A stretch of 64,000 nucleotides of DNA from JBPRGG01 sp051418075 (GCA_051418075.1 JBPRGG010000089.1:62001-126000); one strand, 5' to 3'; positions 45,831 to 56,165 are shown, counted from the first letter of the stretch. Numbers and translations: made by a program. Notes: generated by a model from the sequence alone, not told the origin.

Positions 45831-47876
45831 TTAACTAATTCCGGACCCATTGGTAATCGTTTCTCCCGGCTGTATAAAAAATAATTTACCTTCTTCATTC
45901 TGGGCCATCAGGATCATACCTTTAGATTGTATACCCATGATCTTTCGGGGAGCCAGATTGGTCAAAACACAAACTTGCTGACCCAGTACCTGCTCCGGGC
46001 TAAAATGCTCGGCGATGCCACTTACTACAGTTCGCTGATCCAGGCCTGTATCCACTTTTAGTTTCAGTAGTTTTTTAGATTTGGGCACCTTTTCTGCCTC
46101 CAGAATGGTCCCTACCCTTATATCCATTTTACTGAAGTCATCAAAGGTAATTTCCGGCTTGAGTGATTGGGCTATTTTTGGCTTTCCATCTTCTGATTGA
46201 TTCAGTAGTTTCTTTACCTGGGCTTCTATCACTTCATCTTCAATCTTTTCAAATAACAAAGTGGCCTGATTGACCAGATGCTCATCAGGCAAGAGATCCG
46301 TTTTACCGGCCCTGTCCCAGGGTTGCCTGGGAATATTAAGCATATCCAGCAGTTTTTTATGGGAATATGGCAAAAATGGTTCAGACAGAACGGCCAGATT
46401 GGCTACAATTTGCATGCTGAGATTCATTATAGTCCCTACCCGCACTTTATCTAATGTAAACAGTTTCCAGGGCTCAGTATCGGCCAGGTATTTATTGCCA
46501 ATGCGGGCCAATTCCATCATATGTGCCAGTGCTTCCCTGAATTTATACGTCTCCAGCCCTGTTTCAATTTGCCTGGGCAAAGATTGTATTTTCCTGATCA
46601 CCTCCAGGTCCAGATCAGATAACCGATCTTTTACAGGAATATTCCCCTCAAAAAATTTATGGGTGAGTACAAAAGCCCTGTTTACAAAATTACCCAAGAT
46701 AGCCACCAGTTCGTTATTGTTTTTGGCCTGAAAATCTTTCCAGGTAAAATCATTGTCTTTGGTTTCCGGAGCATTTGCACACAAAGTATACCTTAAGACA
46801 TCCTCTTTGCCTTTGAAATCTTCCAGATATTCATGCAGCCATACGGCCCAATTTCTGGAGGTGGAGATCTTGCGGTTTTCCAGGTTTAAAAATTCATTGG
46901 CCGGCACATTTTCCGGTAAAATAAAAGAGCTGTTTGTTTTCAGCATCACCGGAAATATAATACAGTGAAATACAATGTTGTCCTTGCCGATAAAATGTAC
47001 CAGTTTGGTGTCTTTTGATTTCCAGTAGGGTTCCCAGTTCTTGCCCTGCTGTTCAGCCCATTCCTTGGTAGCAGAAATGTATCCAATAGGTGCATCAAAC
47101 CAAACATAAAGCACTTTTCCTTCGGCATTTTCCACTGGCACCGGCACCCCCCAGTCAAGATCGCGGGTAACTGCTCTGGCATTTAAACCACTGTCGATCC
47201 AGGATTTACACTGGCCATAAACATTAGGTTTCCATTCTTTATGGCCCTCCAGTATCCATTCTTTCAACCAGTCCTCGTATTTTCCCAAAGGCAAATACCA
47301 ATGCCTGGTTTCTTTTAATATGGGCTTCTCACCACTTAAAGCGGACCTTGGATTGATCAATTCAGATGGGCTTAGGGTAGATCCGCATGATTCACACTGG
47401 TCTCCATAGGCCTCTTCATAGCCGCAATTTGGACAAGTTCCAATGATATACCGATCCGCCAGAAACTGCTCATTTATTTCATCGTAATATTGTTCTGAAG
47501 TTTGCTCTTCCAGGATCCCTTTATCATAGAGTTTTTTAAAAAAATCAGAAGCGGTTTTGTGATGAATAGGGGAAGAAGTCCTTGAATAGATATCAAAGCT
47601 GATCCCGAATTCTTCAAAAGATTCTTTTATGATCTGGTGGTATTTATTAACCACCTGTTGAGGTGAAACACCTTCTTTACGGGCTCTGATGGTTATTGGC
47701 ACACCGTGTTCATCAGAACCACACACAAACAATACATTTTCTCCTTTACAACGCAGATAGCGGGCATAAATATCGGCAGGGACATAAACTCCGGCCAAAT
47801 GGCCTATATGAACGGGGCCATTGGCATATGGAAGTGCGGCTGTGATGGTATATCTACTGTAATTTTGGTCTGTCAT
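45831..47876 (-). CDS. metG: Methionyl-tRNA synthetase
   Basis: 681 residues. Class I synthetase with HIGH-type PYANGPVHIGHLAG, the zinc-binding four-cysteine insert CPNCGYEEAYGDQCESCG, KISTSRNWAVW in the KMSKS position (a common variant here), and a C-terminal tRNA-binding EMAP II-like domain with KMDIRVGTILEAEKVP. It loads Met-tRNA for initiation and elongation. Length fits the zinc-containing, C-domain-bearing form. Confidence 0.97.
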   Translation of the reverse strand: MTDQNYSRYTITAALPYANGPVHIGHLAGVYVPADIYARYLRCKGENVLFVCGSDEHGVPITIRARKEGVSPQQVVNKYHQIIKESFEEFGISFDIYSRTSSPIHHKTASDFFKKLYDKGILEEQTSEQYYDEINEQFLADRYIIGTCPNCGYEEAYGDQCESCGSTLSPSELINPRSALSGEKPILKETRHWYLPLGKYEDWLKEWILEGHKEWKPNVYGQCKSWIDSGLNARAVTRDLDWGVPVPVENAEGKVLYVWFDAPIGYISATKEWAEQQGKNWEPYWKSKDTKLVHFIGKDNIVFHCIIFPVMLKTNSSFILPENVPANEFLNLENRKISTSRNWAVWLHEYLEDFKGKEDVLRYTLCANAPETKDNDFTWKDFQAKNNNELVAILGNFVNRAFVLTHKFFEGNIPVKDRLSDLDLEVIRKIQSLPRQIETGLETYKFREALAHMMELARIGNKYLADTEPWKLFTLDKVRVGTIMNLSMQIVANLAVLSEPFLPYSHKKLLDMLNIPRQPWDRAGKTDLLPDEHLVNQATLLFEKIEDEVIEAQVKKLLNQSEDGKPKIAQSLKPEITFDDFSKMDIRVGTILEAEKVPKSKKLLKLKVDTGLDQRTVVSGIAEHFSPEQVLGQQVCVLTNLAPRKIMGIQSKGMILMAQNEEGKLFFIQPGETITNGSGIS

Positions 47877-47893
47877 ATCTATTCAAATTTTGG

Positions 47894-47901
47894 CAAAATT
47901 A
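47894..47901 (-). promoter_or_regulatory. -7 element upstream of metG
   Basis: On the minus strand TAATTTTG followed by CC fits TAnnTTTG only 17 bp before the ATG, which implies a very short leader of about 10 nt. Confidence 0.5.
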
Positions 47902-47965
47902 AAAAATTTTCACCGCCCCTGGTTCGGAATAAAACAGAATCTTTAAATATTCATACTCGATATAC

Positions 47966-50509
47966 TTAAGTTTGATTAAGATAAGGTAGGAATAATTCGA
48001 AAGTGGTTTGGTTGCGGAGCTTGATCAGTTTAATATGGCCACCCATACGAGTCACTGCTTTTTTGGCCATATACAGATGCATTCTCCCTTCGGCCGTGTT
48101 TTCAGAGCCCCGAAAAAAAATATCGAAGACCTTTTGTTTTAATTTATCCGGAATCCCCGAGCCATTGTCCCTAACTAACAAACTCACTGCCTGATCCTGC
48201 TGACAGGCCTCAAAACTGATTACCGGCTTATTCCCATTTTCATAATGCAGGGCATTCTCAATCATGTTTTCTATTAATATTTCGAATAGCTTTCTATCTG
48301 TGCGCAAAATAATGTCCCCATTCATCTGGTTTTTAAAAGTTATATGCTTTACCGGCTTGGATAATTTATATTTCCGTATAATGTCTGATACAGTATCGCC
48401 TAAAGAAAGATCTTCTAAGGTGATATCTTGCTGATAAAAGTTATAAACCATCCTCAGGCGACTCAAAATACTGCCTAATTCTGCATTGACATTAGCCAGC
48501 ATTTCAAAATACTGTAAAGAGATCTGATCGCTGGTTTCCATATGAGCCAGTTGTATCAGACCCTGCATGCGGGCCAATGGCCCCTGTAAGTCATGAGAGG
48601 CCCTATAGATAAAGTTATCAAGCTCATTATTCAACTCCTGCAGATCAAAATAGGCTTTTTCCCGATCCGATACATCCTGGGCAATCGACAGGATAGACTC
48701 CATATCTCCCTCTTCATTAAATAGGATGGAATTGCTCCACTCCAGGATCAAAAGATCACCTTTTTTATTGAGCCCTCTTAGTTTATAGAAATTACGGGGC
48801 TTTTTTCCTTCCATCAGGGTCTTTAATTGCTGATGAGCCCGCGGCTTTTCTTCAGGATGAAGAAATGGAAGCTCTTCCAGGGAACAGTCCAATACTTCCC
48901 TGGCAGATATACCAAATATCTTTTCTGCCTGCTGAGACCACTTGATCAGTTTCATCTGATTATTCCATTCCATGATGGCCAGCGGTGTATTATCAATGTG
49001 AAAAGACAGCTTTTGGAAAGCACGTCGAACCTCCCGGGTACGCAAGCTCACTTTTTCTTCAAGCACCTCATTCACCTGACGTAATTTGCTGTTTTGAATA
49101 TTGATAATTTGCTGGGCCTCTTCCAGTTCTCGTATATTTCTGGCAATAATATCTCTTTGTTTTTCTACCTGTTCTTTTTGCTTTGAGATCTCCTGGTATT
49201 GTTTTGTAATGGTTTGATTATCCTTTTTCTTATTTTCATGACGCCGGTGCATAATAAATGCCATCATTGAGCTGAAAGCTATTAAAACCATCAGTAAAAT
49301 GATCAGGTAACTTTTAGACCTGCTTTTAAGCTGTTGAATATTGGCTTCTGCCGTTAATAGTTTTTTTTCATTCGCCAGTAATGCAATCTCCCGTTCTTTT
49401 TGATTAAACTCATAATTAGCAGAAATATCGGCTATTTTTTGAGCGATTTCCATATTAAAAAGGCTATCTTTCCAGGCCATATATTGATCATAATAGGTAA
49501 GACTGGCTTCAGTTTGTCCATTCAACCGATAAAGCCAGGCCAGAGCCTGGTGTGTTTCTACTATATGAGGTATATCCTGCACCTGAACGGCCAGGTGTAG
49601 GGCTGTTTGCAGGGTGTCTCCCGCTGTTTCATACAATTCCCGCTGCATCAGGGCTTTTCCCAACAGCAAATAGGAATCAACATAAGCTTCTTTTTTACCT
49701 ATGGCCTTTTTTAGTTTCAAGGCCTGAGAAAAATAATCAATGGCCTCAGCTGGTTTTTGCTGTAATAAATAGATCTCCCCGATATGATGCATGGTGCGGG
49801 CGATTTCCTCCTGACGTCCATGATCCTGATCCAGCTTCAGGGTTTTCATATAGTATTTAAGGGCCTGATCTAACTGATTCAAACGCCTGAAAGTCAGTCC
49901 TATGCTATTTAATTTCCTGGCAATGCGCTGATTATCCTGGTTTTGTTTGTAGATTTCCAGGGCTTTTTCCTGAAAGACCAGGGCCTTTTTAAACTGATTC
50001 AGCTTCCAGCAGGCTGTCCAGCAATTGGTATAAAGTGAGGTCAAGACTTCTGGTGATATAATATTTTCCTCCAGTTTTAGTCCTCTTTCTAGGGTTTCTA
50101 TAGCAGGTTCATACTTTTTAAGGCCCAGGTATATCTCACCGATGGCAATATACCCCTGAGCCATTTTATCATAATCCTGCAATTGGGTAGCCAAATCTAT
50201 GACCTGATCGTAATATTTAAGTGCCTGTTCATAATTGGCTCTTTTTTGCAAGGCTTTTGCTTTTATTTCCCGGCTCCATAAAATGCCTTCGGTAAAGTCA
50301 ATCGTTTGGGCCGATTGTTCAGCGCTATCGGCATATAAAATAGCTACATCCAGCTTTGAATCCAAAAAATATTCAGCGATCCTTATGTTTACCTCTATGC
50401 GGTTTTTAAGGGATTCAGGGATAGTATCCCGGGAGATTTCTGCCGCAAATGACCCGTTTTCTATTATTAAAAATAAATAGACAGAAAAAAGGGCACGAAA
50501 TGGTGTCAT
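47966..50509 (-). CDS. TPR-PAS sensor histidine kinase with unusual ATPase G2 box
   Basis: 847 residues. N-terminal signal-like helix, then a periplasmic tetratricopeptide array of about seven repeats (45-380, e.g. EALKYYDQVIDLATQ, AIDYFSQALKLKKAIG), a membrane helix near 400-420 (SYLIILLMVLIAFSSMMAF), a coiled coil (425-500), a PAS domain from about 505, then a HisKA-like helix with RASHDLQGPLARMQGL (phospho-His near 638) and a HATPase domain. N box MIENALHYENG and G1 DNGSGIPDK are intact, but the G2 box reads AEGRMHLYMAKKA in place of G-x-G-L-G-L. No receiver domain or response regulator is near. It starts divergent from typA. Confidence 0.88.
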   Translation of the reverse strand: MTPFRALFSVYLFLIIENGSFAAEISRDTIPESLKNRIEVNIRIAEYFLDSKLDVAILYADSAEQSAQTIDFTEGILWSREIKAKALQKRANYEQALKYYDQVIDLATQLQDYDKMAQGYIAIGEIYLGLKKYEPAIETLERGLKLEENIISPEVLTSLYTNCWTACWKLNQFKKALVFQEKALEIYKQNQDNQRIARKLNSIGLTFRRLNQLDQALKYYMKTLKLDQDHGRQEEIARTMHHIGEIYLLQQKPAEAIDYFSQALKLKKAIGKKEAYVDSYLLLGKALMQRELYETAGDTLQTALHLAVQVQDIPHIVETHQALAWLYRLNGQTEASLTYYDQYMAWKDSLFNMEIAQKIADISANYEFNQKEREIALLANEKKLLTAEANIQQLKSRSKSYLIILLMVLIAFSSMMAFIMHRRHENKKKDNQTITKQYQEISKQKEQVEKQRDIIARNIRELEEAQQIINIQNSKLRQVNEVLEEKVSLRTREVRRAFQKLSFHIDNTPLAIMEWNNQMKLIKWSQQAEKIFGISAREVLDCSLEELPFLHPEEKPRAHQQLKTLMEGKKPRNFYKLRGLNKKGDLLILEWSNSILFNEEGDMESILSIAQDVSDREKAYFDLQELNNELDNFIYRASHDLQGPLARMQGLIQLAHMETSDQISLQYFEMLANVNAELGSILSRLRMVYNFYQQDITLEDLSLGDTVSDIIRKYKLSKPVKHITFKNQMNGDIILRTDRKLFEILIENMIENALHYENGNKPVISFEACQQDQAVSLLVRDNGSGIPDKLKQKVFDIFFRGSENTAEGRMHLYMAKKAVTRMGGHIKLIKLRNQTTFELFLPYLNQT

Positions 50510-50597
50510 TTTCGTTTATATGTTTGCTGTACTGGTTGTCATTAACCCGACACGAATATATAAATAAATATTAACATTAAAAATTTTAAACTATTAC

Positions 50598-50605
50598 TAC
50601 ATTTG
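50598..50605 (+). promoter_or_regulatory. -7 element upstream of typA
   Basis: TACATTTG followed by CAG fits TAnnTTTG, 23 bp before the typA ATG. Confidence 0.55.
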
Positions 50606-50627
50606 CAGCTTAATTTAAAAATGAAAA

Positions 50628-52424
50628 ATGCAAACCATTAGAAATATAGCAATTATAGCCCATGTTGACCACGGCAAAACTACCCTGGTGGACAAGATCA
50701 TTCATGCTTCGCATATATTGCGAGAAAACCAGGAAATGGGTGAGTTGATACTGGACAATATAGACCTGGAAAGAGAGCGGGGAATTACCATTGTATCGAA
50801 AAATGTGGCGGTACAATATAAGGATGTCAAAATCAATATCATTGATACTCCCGGGCACTCAGATTTTGGCGGCGAGGTAGAAAGGGTGCTTAAAATGGCG
50901 GATGGCGTATTGCTACTGGTAGACGCTTTTGAAGGACCGATGCCCCAGACCCGGTTTGTACTCAGCAAGGCCCTTACACTGGGCCTGAAGCCTATTGTTG
51001 TAATTAACAAGGTAGATAAAGCCAATTGCCGCCCTGATGAAGTGTTGGAACAAATATTTGAACTGATGTTCAACCTGGAGGCCACTGAAGAGCAATTAAA
51101 CTTTGAGACTTTATACGGATCTTCTAAAAATGGTTGGATGAGCCATGATTGGAAAAAACCCACCGACAATATCCTTCCGTTGCTGGATACGATCGTAGAG
51201 AACATTCCCGCAGCACCACAACCTCAGGGTATTCCACAGGTACAGGTGACCTCCCTGGAGTATTCAAGCTTTGTTGGCAGAATTGCCATAGGAAGGATAT
51301 ACCAGGGCTCTATCAAAGAAGGGCAGGTTTTAGGACTGGTCAAGAAAGATGGATCTGTAAAAAAAGTAAAAGTGAAAGAAGCCTATGTATTTGAAGGTTT
51401 AGGTAAATTAAAAGTCCCGGAAGTAGGGCCCGGAGACATTGGCGCCTTTGTGGGCATTGAAGACTTCGAAATCGGAGACACCCTGACTGATTTCAACAAT
51501 CCTGCTGCCTTACCGCGTATTTCCATTGATGAACCCACTATGAGCATGTTGTTTACCATCAACAACTCTCCTTTTTATGGAAAAGAAGGAAAATTCGTTA
51601 CCTCCAGGCATCTGAGAGAGCGACTTTTTAAAGAAACAGAGAAGAACCTGGCTTTGAAAGTTCAGGAAACTCAATCAGAAGACAAATTTTTGGTCTTTGG
51701 CCGGGGTATCCTGCACTTATCTATTATGATCGAAACCATGCGGAGGGAAGGCTATGAATTTCAGGTAGGCCAGCCGCAGGTTATTTTTAAAGAAGTGGAA
51801 GGAAAAAAGCAGGAGCCTATAGAAACACTGGTAGTTGATGTACCTGAAGAATATTCCGGAAAAGTAATTGAGCTGGTCAGTCAGAGAAAAGGAGAAATGA
51901 TAGTTATGGAAACCAAAGGCGACCTGATACACCTGGAGTTCAACATTCCTGCCCGCGGAATAGTGGGCTTACGTAACAACATCCTCACCTCTACGGCCGG
52001 AGAGGCTGTAATGACCCACAGGTTTAAGGGTTATGAGCCATATAAAGGGGAAATACCGGGCCGGATCAATGGTTCCCTCATATCTATGGAAACCGGAATG
52101 GGTACTGCATATGCCATAGATAAATTACAGGATCGGGGTATCTTCTTTGTTAATCCTGGAGACGAGGTGTATCGTGGGCAGGTAGTGGGAGAACACTCCC
52201 GATCTAATGATATTGTAGTGAATATACAGAAAGGTAAGAAACTTACCAATATGCGGGCAGCCGGATCAGATGATAATGTGAAAATCGCTCCTAAAAAATT
52301 CTTTTCTTTAGAAGAAGCACTGGAATATATCAATAAAGATGAATATTTGGAGGTAACTCCTAAAAGTATGAGGATGAGAAAAATCATTCTGGATGAGAAT
52401 GAAAGAAAAAAAGCTAATGCCTGA
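50628..52424 (+). CDS. typA: Translational GTPase TypA/BipA
   Basis: 598 residues; ribosome-binding GTPase of the EF-G-like family that helps ribosome assembly and stress growth. G1 AHVDHGKTTL, switch II DTPGHSDFGGEVERV, NKVDK and the C-terminal TypA domain with LDENERKK end are present. The ATG at 50628 is chosen over an out-of-frame ATG at 50621. A stem of GCCTGA/TCAGGC spans the stop codon (52419-52433). Length typical. Confidence 0.97.
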   Translation: MQTIRNIAIIAHVDHGKTTLVDKIIHASHILRENQEMGELILDNIDLERERGITIVSKNVAVQYKDVKINIIDTPGHSDFGGEVERVLKMADGVLLLVDAFEGPMPQTRFVLSKALTLGLKPIVVINKVDKANCRPDEVLEQIFELMFNLEATEEQLNFETLYGSSKNGWMSHDWKKPTDNILPLLDTIVENIPAAPQPQGIPQVQVTSLEYSSFVGRIAIGRIYQGSIKEGQVLGLVKKDGSVKKVKVKEAYVFEGLGKLKVPEVGPGDIGAFVGIEDFEIGDTLTDFNNPAALPRISIDEPTMSMLFTINNSPFYGKEGKFVTSRHLRERLFKETEKNLALKVQETQSEDKFLVFGRGILHLSIMIETMRREGYEFQVGQPQVIFKEVEGKKQEPIETLVVDVPEEYSGKVIELVSQRKGEMIVMETKGDLIHLEFNIPARGIVGLRNNILTSTAGEAVMTHRFKGYEPYKGEIPGRINGSLISMETGMGTAYAIDKLQDRGIFFVNPGDEVYRGQVVGEHSRSNDIVVNIQKGKKLTNMRAAGSDDNVKIAPKKFFSLEEALEYINKDEYLEVTPKSMRMRKIILDENERKKANA

Positions 52425-52808
52425 AAATCAGGCGATTGGCTAAACTACCACCCCTTATAGCTTATGTTAATCGATAAATATATGACATGTGTAATAATAG
52501 TTCATGTATTTATTTTTTAAATAATTTAATTTTTTCAATATTTTTTTGTATATTTATTATTTATATGAGATTAGTATACCTGGAATGCCTTACAAGCACG
52601 CCTTAAGGAAATTTTTATCTTAAAAAAACTGAACCTGAGCGCCAGATCAAGATAAAATACAATTTAGTGGATGAATGCTTTAAATAGGAATTGAGCTTAA
52701 AACAGTCAAAAATCCCCTAAAAATTACATAGCTAAAAGATCATACTGACTTAAGATAATACAATAAACCCCTTTTATTGTTATTATAGTACTAAACAATT
52801 AGAAATTT
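52425..52808. other. AT-rich intergenic region before the hybrid kinase
   Basis: 384 bp, no coding frame. It has an imperfect AT hairpin (about 52755-52787, arms ATAATAcAATAAA / TTTATTGTTATTAT) about 20 bp ahead of the kinase ATG, likely inside its leader. No TAnnTTTG element with matching -33 was identified. Confidence 0.5.
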
Positions 52809-55121
52809 ATGTTAAAACCCCTTCATATAAATCAAACCCAGGCACTGAGCCTTTGGGATATTTCTCTGGATTTACTAATAGATCTGGATATTAAGGGTTT
52901 TATTATTGGTTGTCAGCCTAAAGATGAAAGTTTTCTGGGATACCAGGAGAAAGAGCTGTTGGGTTTACATATTACTCAGATAATTCAACAGAAATATCAT
53001 AAGCAGATTAAGGACTATTTAAAAGCCCGGTGTTCAGATTGCAATGCCCTGGATCTAAATGGTTCTGCTTTGGACAAAAACGGACAGGAGGTTCCACTGA
53101 ACATTAACATATCCATGTACAGTCATCATGGTGTACAACAATATATGGCGATTTTAAATAAAACATCAGCCTTAAAGGAACAAAAGCTTTCCTTGGATGA
53201 AAAATTAGAGTTTTATGATTTGATATCAGATAAATTTAGTGATACAATCATATTATTATTAAAGAACAACAATATTGTTTACGTCAGTGAATCGGTGAAA
53301 AATGTGCTGGGTTATGATCCTGAAGAAGCCAGTAAGTTTAACCTGCTAAAACATTTCCATCCGGAGGATCTGTATCAGATCAGACGGCGAAAAGATCAAA
53401 AAGATCTGACACATAATGAAAAACAGGTTTTCAGATATCGCCACAAAGAAGGACATTACATCTGGATTGAAACCAGGATCAAACAAAAAATGTCCCACCA
53501 GGATGAAAATACCAAATCGGTAATCATTATCCGGGATGTAACTGACCGAATCAAATATGAACAAGAATTGATCGAGGCAAAAAAAATGGCTGAACAGGCT
53601 GTTAATTCCAAAAATACCACCCTGTCAGAATTAACTCATGAAATCAGGACACCCATGAATGCGATATTGGGAATGTCTCATTTGCTGCTGGAACGATCTC
53701 CCCGTAAGGATCAAAAGGAGTTGATCAATACATTAAAATATTCGGCCGAAAATCTGCTACATATGATGAATGACATTTTAGATTATTCTAAAATTGAGGC
53801 CGATAAAATTGAATTTGAATCTGTTCCTTTTAACCTGGACCTGCTTCTAAGGAGTTTAAAATTAAGCTTTAAATCTGCTGCAGAAATTAAAGACCTTAAA
53901 TTTTCTGTTTCTAAAAGTGGTGATGTCCCCTCTCATTTAATAGGAGATTCCGTACGGCTGAATCAGATCCTTAATAATCTTTTAAGCAATGCGATCAAAT
54001 TCACCCATAGCGGCCGGGTAAACCTGGTCGTTTCTTCCCAAAAATTATCAAAAGAAAAATATCTTTTCAAGTTTAATGTTTCAGATACAGGTATAGGCAT
54101 TCCGGTTCATAAGATCGACCAGATCTTTGAACCCTACCAACAGGGCAAACCGGAAATTACCCGAAAATATGGCGGTACAGGCTTGGGACTTTCCATCCTG
54201 AAAAAGCTGGTAGAATTACAGGGAGGTAGTATTCAAGTTGAAAGTTCAGAAAATAAAGGTTCTAATTTTACCGTATTGCTGGAATTTCCATTGGCCAGCC
54301 AGGAAGAGGTCAGTCCAGCCACCTCAAATATTGAAGTGAAGGATCTCAATGATGTGATCGTACTTTATATAGAAGATGTAGATTCTAACCGGTACCTCAT
54401 GCACGAGTATTGTGCCGGTTGGAATGTAAAAGTAGAATCAGCTAATACCGGCAAAAAAGCGCTGGAAATGATAGATGGCATGGATTACGACCTGGTACTA
54501 CTGGACCTTCAATTGCCTGATTTCAATGGACTGGACCTGTATAAAAAAATCAGAAAATTTAGTACTTACTACCAAACAGTACCCGTAATAGCCATTACTG
54601 CGGATAATTCTCAGAAAATAAAAAATAAAGTGGCAAAAATGGGTCTCAATGATTTTCTAACCAAACCGCTTTATCCTAATGAGTTATACCATAAATTAAA
54701 TAAACATATTCAGGTCAGGAAACCTAAAAAAGCCGGGACAAGTCCGAAAAACTCACCCAATCAGTTTTCTTTGAATTTTGATTTGTTGGATTCACTTTAC
54801 CAAAAAAAGCCAAAGGATTATATTATATTGCTTGACTTGATGATCATTGAATATAAAAAGTATTACCAGGCCCTGGATTATTCTGTCAGGGATCGTGATC
54901 TCAAAGGATTCAGAAAGATCGTTCATAAAATTACATCCAACATCACTTCATTGGGCATGGAGCCGCTGTTGAAATTTCTGGAAGAAGTAAAACTAAAAAT
55001 GAGAAATCAATTATCATCTGAGCAACAGGAAGAAATTTTGCAGGACCTGAACTTCTATTTTGACCGGTTGGCCAAGCACTTCAAAGAAAAAAGGAATCAA
55101 CTGCAAAAGGATACCAAATAA
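52809..55121 (+). CDS. Hybrid sensor histidine kinase (PAS-PAS-HisKA-HATPase-REC-Hpt)
   Basis: 770 residues, no membrane segment, so cytosolic. Two PAS domains (about 10-130 and 130-255, the second with the HYIWIETRIKQKM PAC-like end), HisKA with ELTHEIRTPMNAILG (phospho-His277), HATPase with N box QILNNLLSNAIKF, G1 DTGIGIP, G2 GGTGLGLSILKK, then a receiver domain (phospho-acceptor Asp566 in VLLDLQLPD, K in FLTKPLYP), and a C-terminal Hpt-like domain with FRKIVHKITSN (His706) . Such a complete phosphorelay chain would signal to a separate response regulator, which is not in the window. The OmpA gene follows 87 bp downstream. Confidence 0.92.
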   Translation: MLKPLHINQTQALSLWDISLDLLIDLDIKGFIIGCQPKDESFLGYQEKELLGLHITQIIQQKYHKQIKDYLKARCSDCNALDLNGSALDKNGQEVPLNINISMYSHHGVQQYMAILNKTSALKEQKLSLDEKLEFYDLISDKFSDTIILLLKNNNIVYVSESVKNVLGYDPEEASKFNLLKHFHPEDLYQIRRRKDQKDLTHNEKQVFRYRHKEGHYIWIETRIKQKMSHQDENTKSVIIIRDVTDRIKYEQELIEAKKMAEQAVNSKNTTLSELTHEIRTPMNAILGMSHLLLERSPRKDQKELINTLKYSAENLLHMMNDILDYSKIEADKIEFESVPFNLDLLLRSLKLSFKSAAEIKDLKFSVSKSGDVPSHLIGDSVRLNQILNNLLSNAIKFTHSGRVNLVVSSQKLSKEKYLFKFNVSDTGIGIPVHKIDQIFEPYQQGKPEITRKYGGTGLGLSILKKLVELQGGSIQVESSENKGSNFTVLLEFPLASQEEVSPATSNIEVKDLNDVIVLYIEDVDSNRYLMHEYCAGWNVKVESANTGKKALEMIDGMDYDLVLLDLQLPDFNGLDLYKKIRKFSTYYQTVPVIAITADNSQKIKNKVAKMGLNDFLTKPLYPNELYHKLNKHIQVRKPKKAGTSPKNSPNQFSLNFDLLDSLYQKKPKDYIILLDLMIIEYKKYYQALDYSVRDRDLKGFRKIVHKITSNITSLGMEPLLKFLEEVKLKMRNQLSSEQQEEILQDLNFYFDRLAKHFKEKRNQLQKDTK

Positions 55122-55158
55122 GGCAGGTATTTAGGGTTTCTGTAATTAGATTCTGCTG

Positions 55159-55176
55159 AATCCTATTGGATTTTTT
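55159..55176 (+). terminator. Weak stem-loop after the hybrid kinase
   Basis: AATCC (55159-55163) pairs with GGATT (55168-55172), then a T-run. Stem only 5 bp, so a marginal terminator. Confidence 0.4.
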
Positions 55177-55208
55177 CTCATAATTAGGATATTTGCCCAT
55201 AAATCCGA

Positions 55209-56165
55209 ATGAGGAAGACAATGCAAAAATTAAGCTTATACATATTATTGACCATATTGACTTTAGCTTGTGTCAGTCAAAAAAAATATAATGAATTGGC
55301 CAACCAAAAAGATAACCTTGAACAGGATAAAGCTGCTTTAACGGAAGAATTGGCCATAGCAGCCCAAAAAATATCCCGCCTGGAAAAAAAAGTGAATCAA
55401 ATCATTCAGGACAGCCTGCAACTGCACCAGTCTTACCAGGCTGTTTCCACTGAATTAGCCCAGTTAAAAACCAAACATCAACAATTACAAAAATATTATG
55501 ATGACTTATTGACCAACAGTGGTCAATTAAATAAAGACCTGGCTACTCAGCAGAAAAGACTGATGGACATCGAAGCAGATCTGGAAATTACCCGTCGTAA
55601 AAATGATGAATTAAGCCAGAATCTGGCTGAAAGAGAACAGAAAGTGAGAGAACTGGAAAACATCCTGGCGGAAAAGGAAGCCGCAGTGAACCAACTTAGA
55701 AAAATTGTAAGTGATGCTTTACTGAATTTCAAGGAAAACGAACTTTCAGTGGAAGTAAGAAACGGCAAAGTGTATGTTTCATTGGCAGAACAACTTTTAT
55801 TTAAATCAGGAAGTATCCAGGTAGACCCCAAAGGAATACAGGCTCTGAACACCCTGGCTCAGGCTATTAAGGACAACCAGGACCTGCATATTTTGGTAGA
55901 AGGGCACACCGATGATGTGCCTATTTCCCGGGTCTCCAATTATATGAAAAATAACTGGGACCTTAGTGTGATGCGGGCGACATCCATCGTAAAGATACTC
56001 ACTGAAGCCGGCGTTGACCCTGGTCAAATCACTGCTGCCGGCAGGGGGGAATACCAACCCATCGCCTCCAATGATCAAAATGAAGGCCGCCAGAAAAACC
56101 GCCGGACAGAAATTATACTTACTCCTAAACTGGATGAATTATTCCAGATCTTGCAGGCCAATTAA
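55209..56165 (+). CDS. OmpA-family lipoprotein
   Basis: 318 residues. Lipoprotein signal with lipobox L-T-L-A-C (Cys21 from the first ATG; a second ATG at codon 5 is possible). A long coiled coil (about 28-185: KKYNELANQKDNLEQDKAAL onward) gives a periplasm-spanning spacer, followed by an OmpA-type peptidoglycan-binding domain (VEGHTDDVPISR, NWDLSVMRATSIVKIL, AGRGEYQPIASN, GRQKNRRTEIIL). It should be anchored in the outer membrane and bind peptidoglycan through the OmpA domain. It follows the hybrid kinase in the same direction. Confidence 0.93.
   Translation: MRKTMQKLSLYILLTILTLACVSQKKYNELANQKDNLEQDKAALTEELAIAAQKISRLEKKVNQIIQDSLQLHQSYQAVSTELAQLKTKHQQLQKYYDDLLTNSGQLNKDLATQQKRLMDIEADLEITRRKNDELSQNLAEREQKVRELENILAEKEAAVNQLRKIVSDALLNFKENELSVEVRNGKVYVSLAEQLLFKSGSIQVDPKGIQALNTLAQAIKDNQDLHILVEGHTDDVPISRVSNYMKNNWDLSVMRATSIVKILTEAGVDPGQITAAGRGEYQPIASNDQNEGRQKNRRTEIILTPKLDELFQILQAN

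Noticed and set aside
52419..52433. GCCTGA-AAA-TCAGGC stem at the typA stop as a terminator
   Set aside because: Loop of only three bases, and no T-tract on either side.
52755..52787. Imperfect AT hairpin before the hybrid kinase as a regulatory element
   Set aside because: Arms are almost only A and T with a bulge, a pattern expected by chance in this AT-rich gap.
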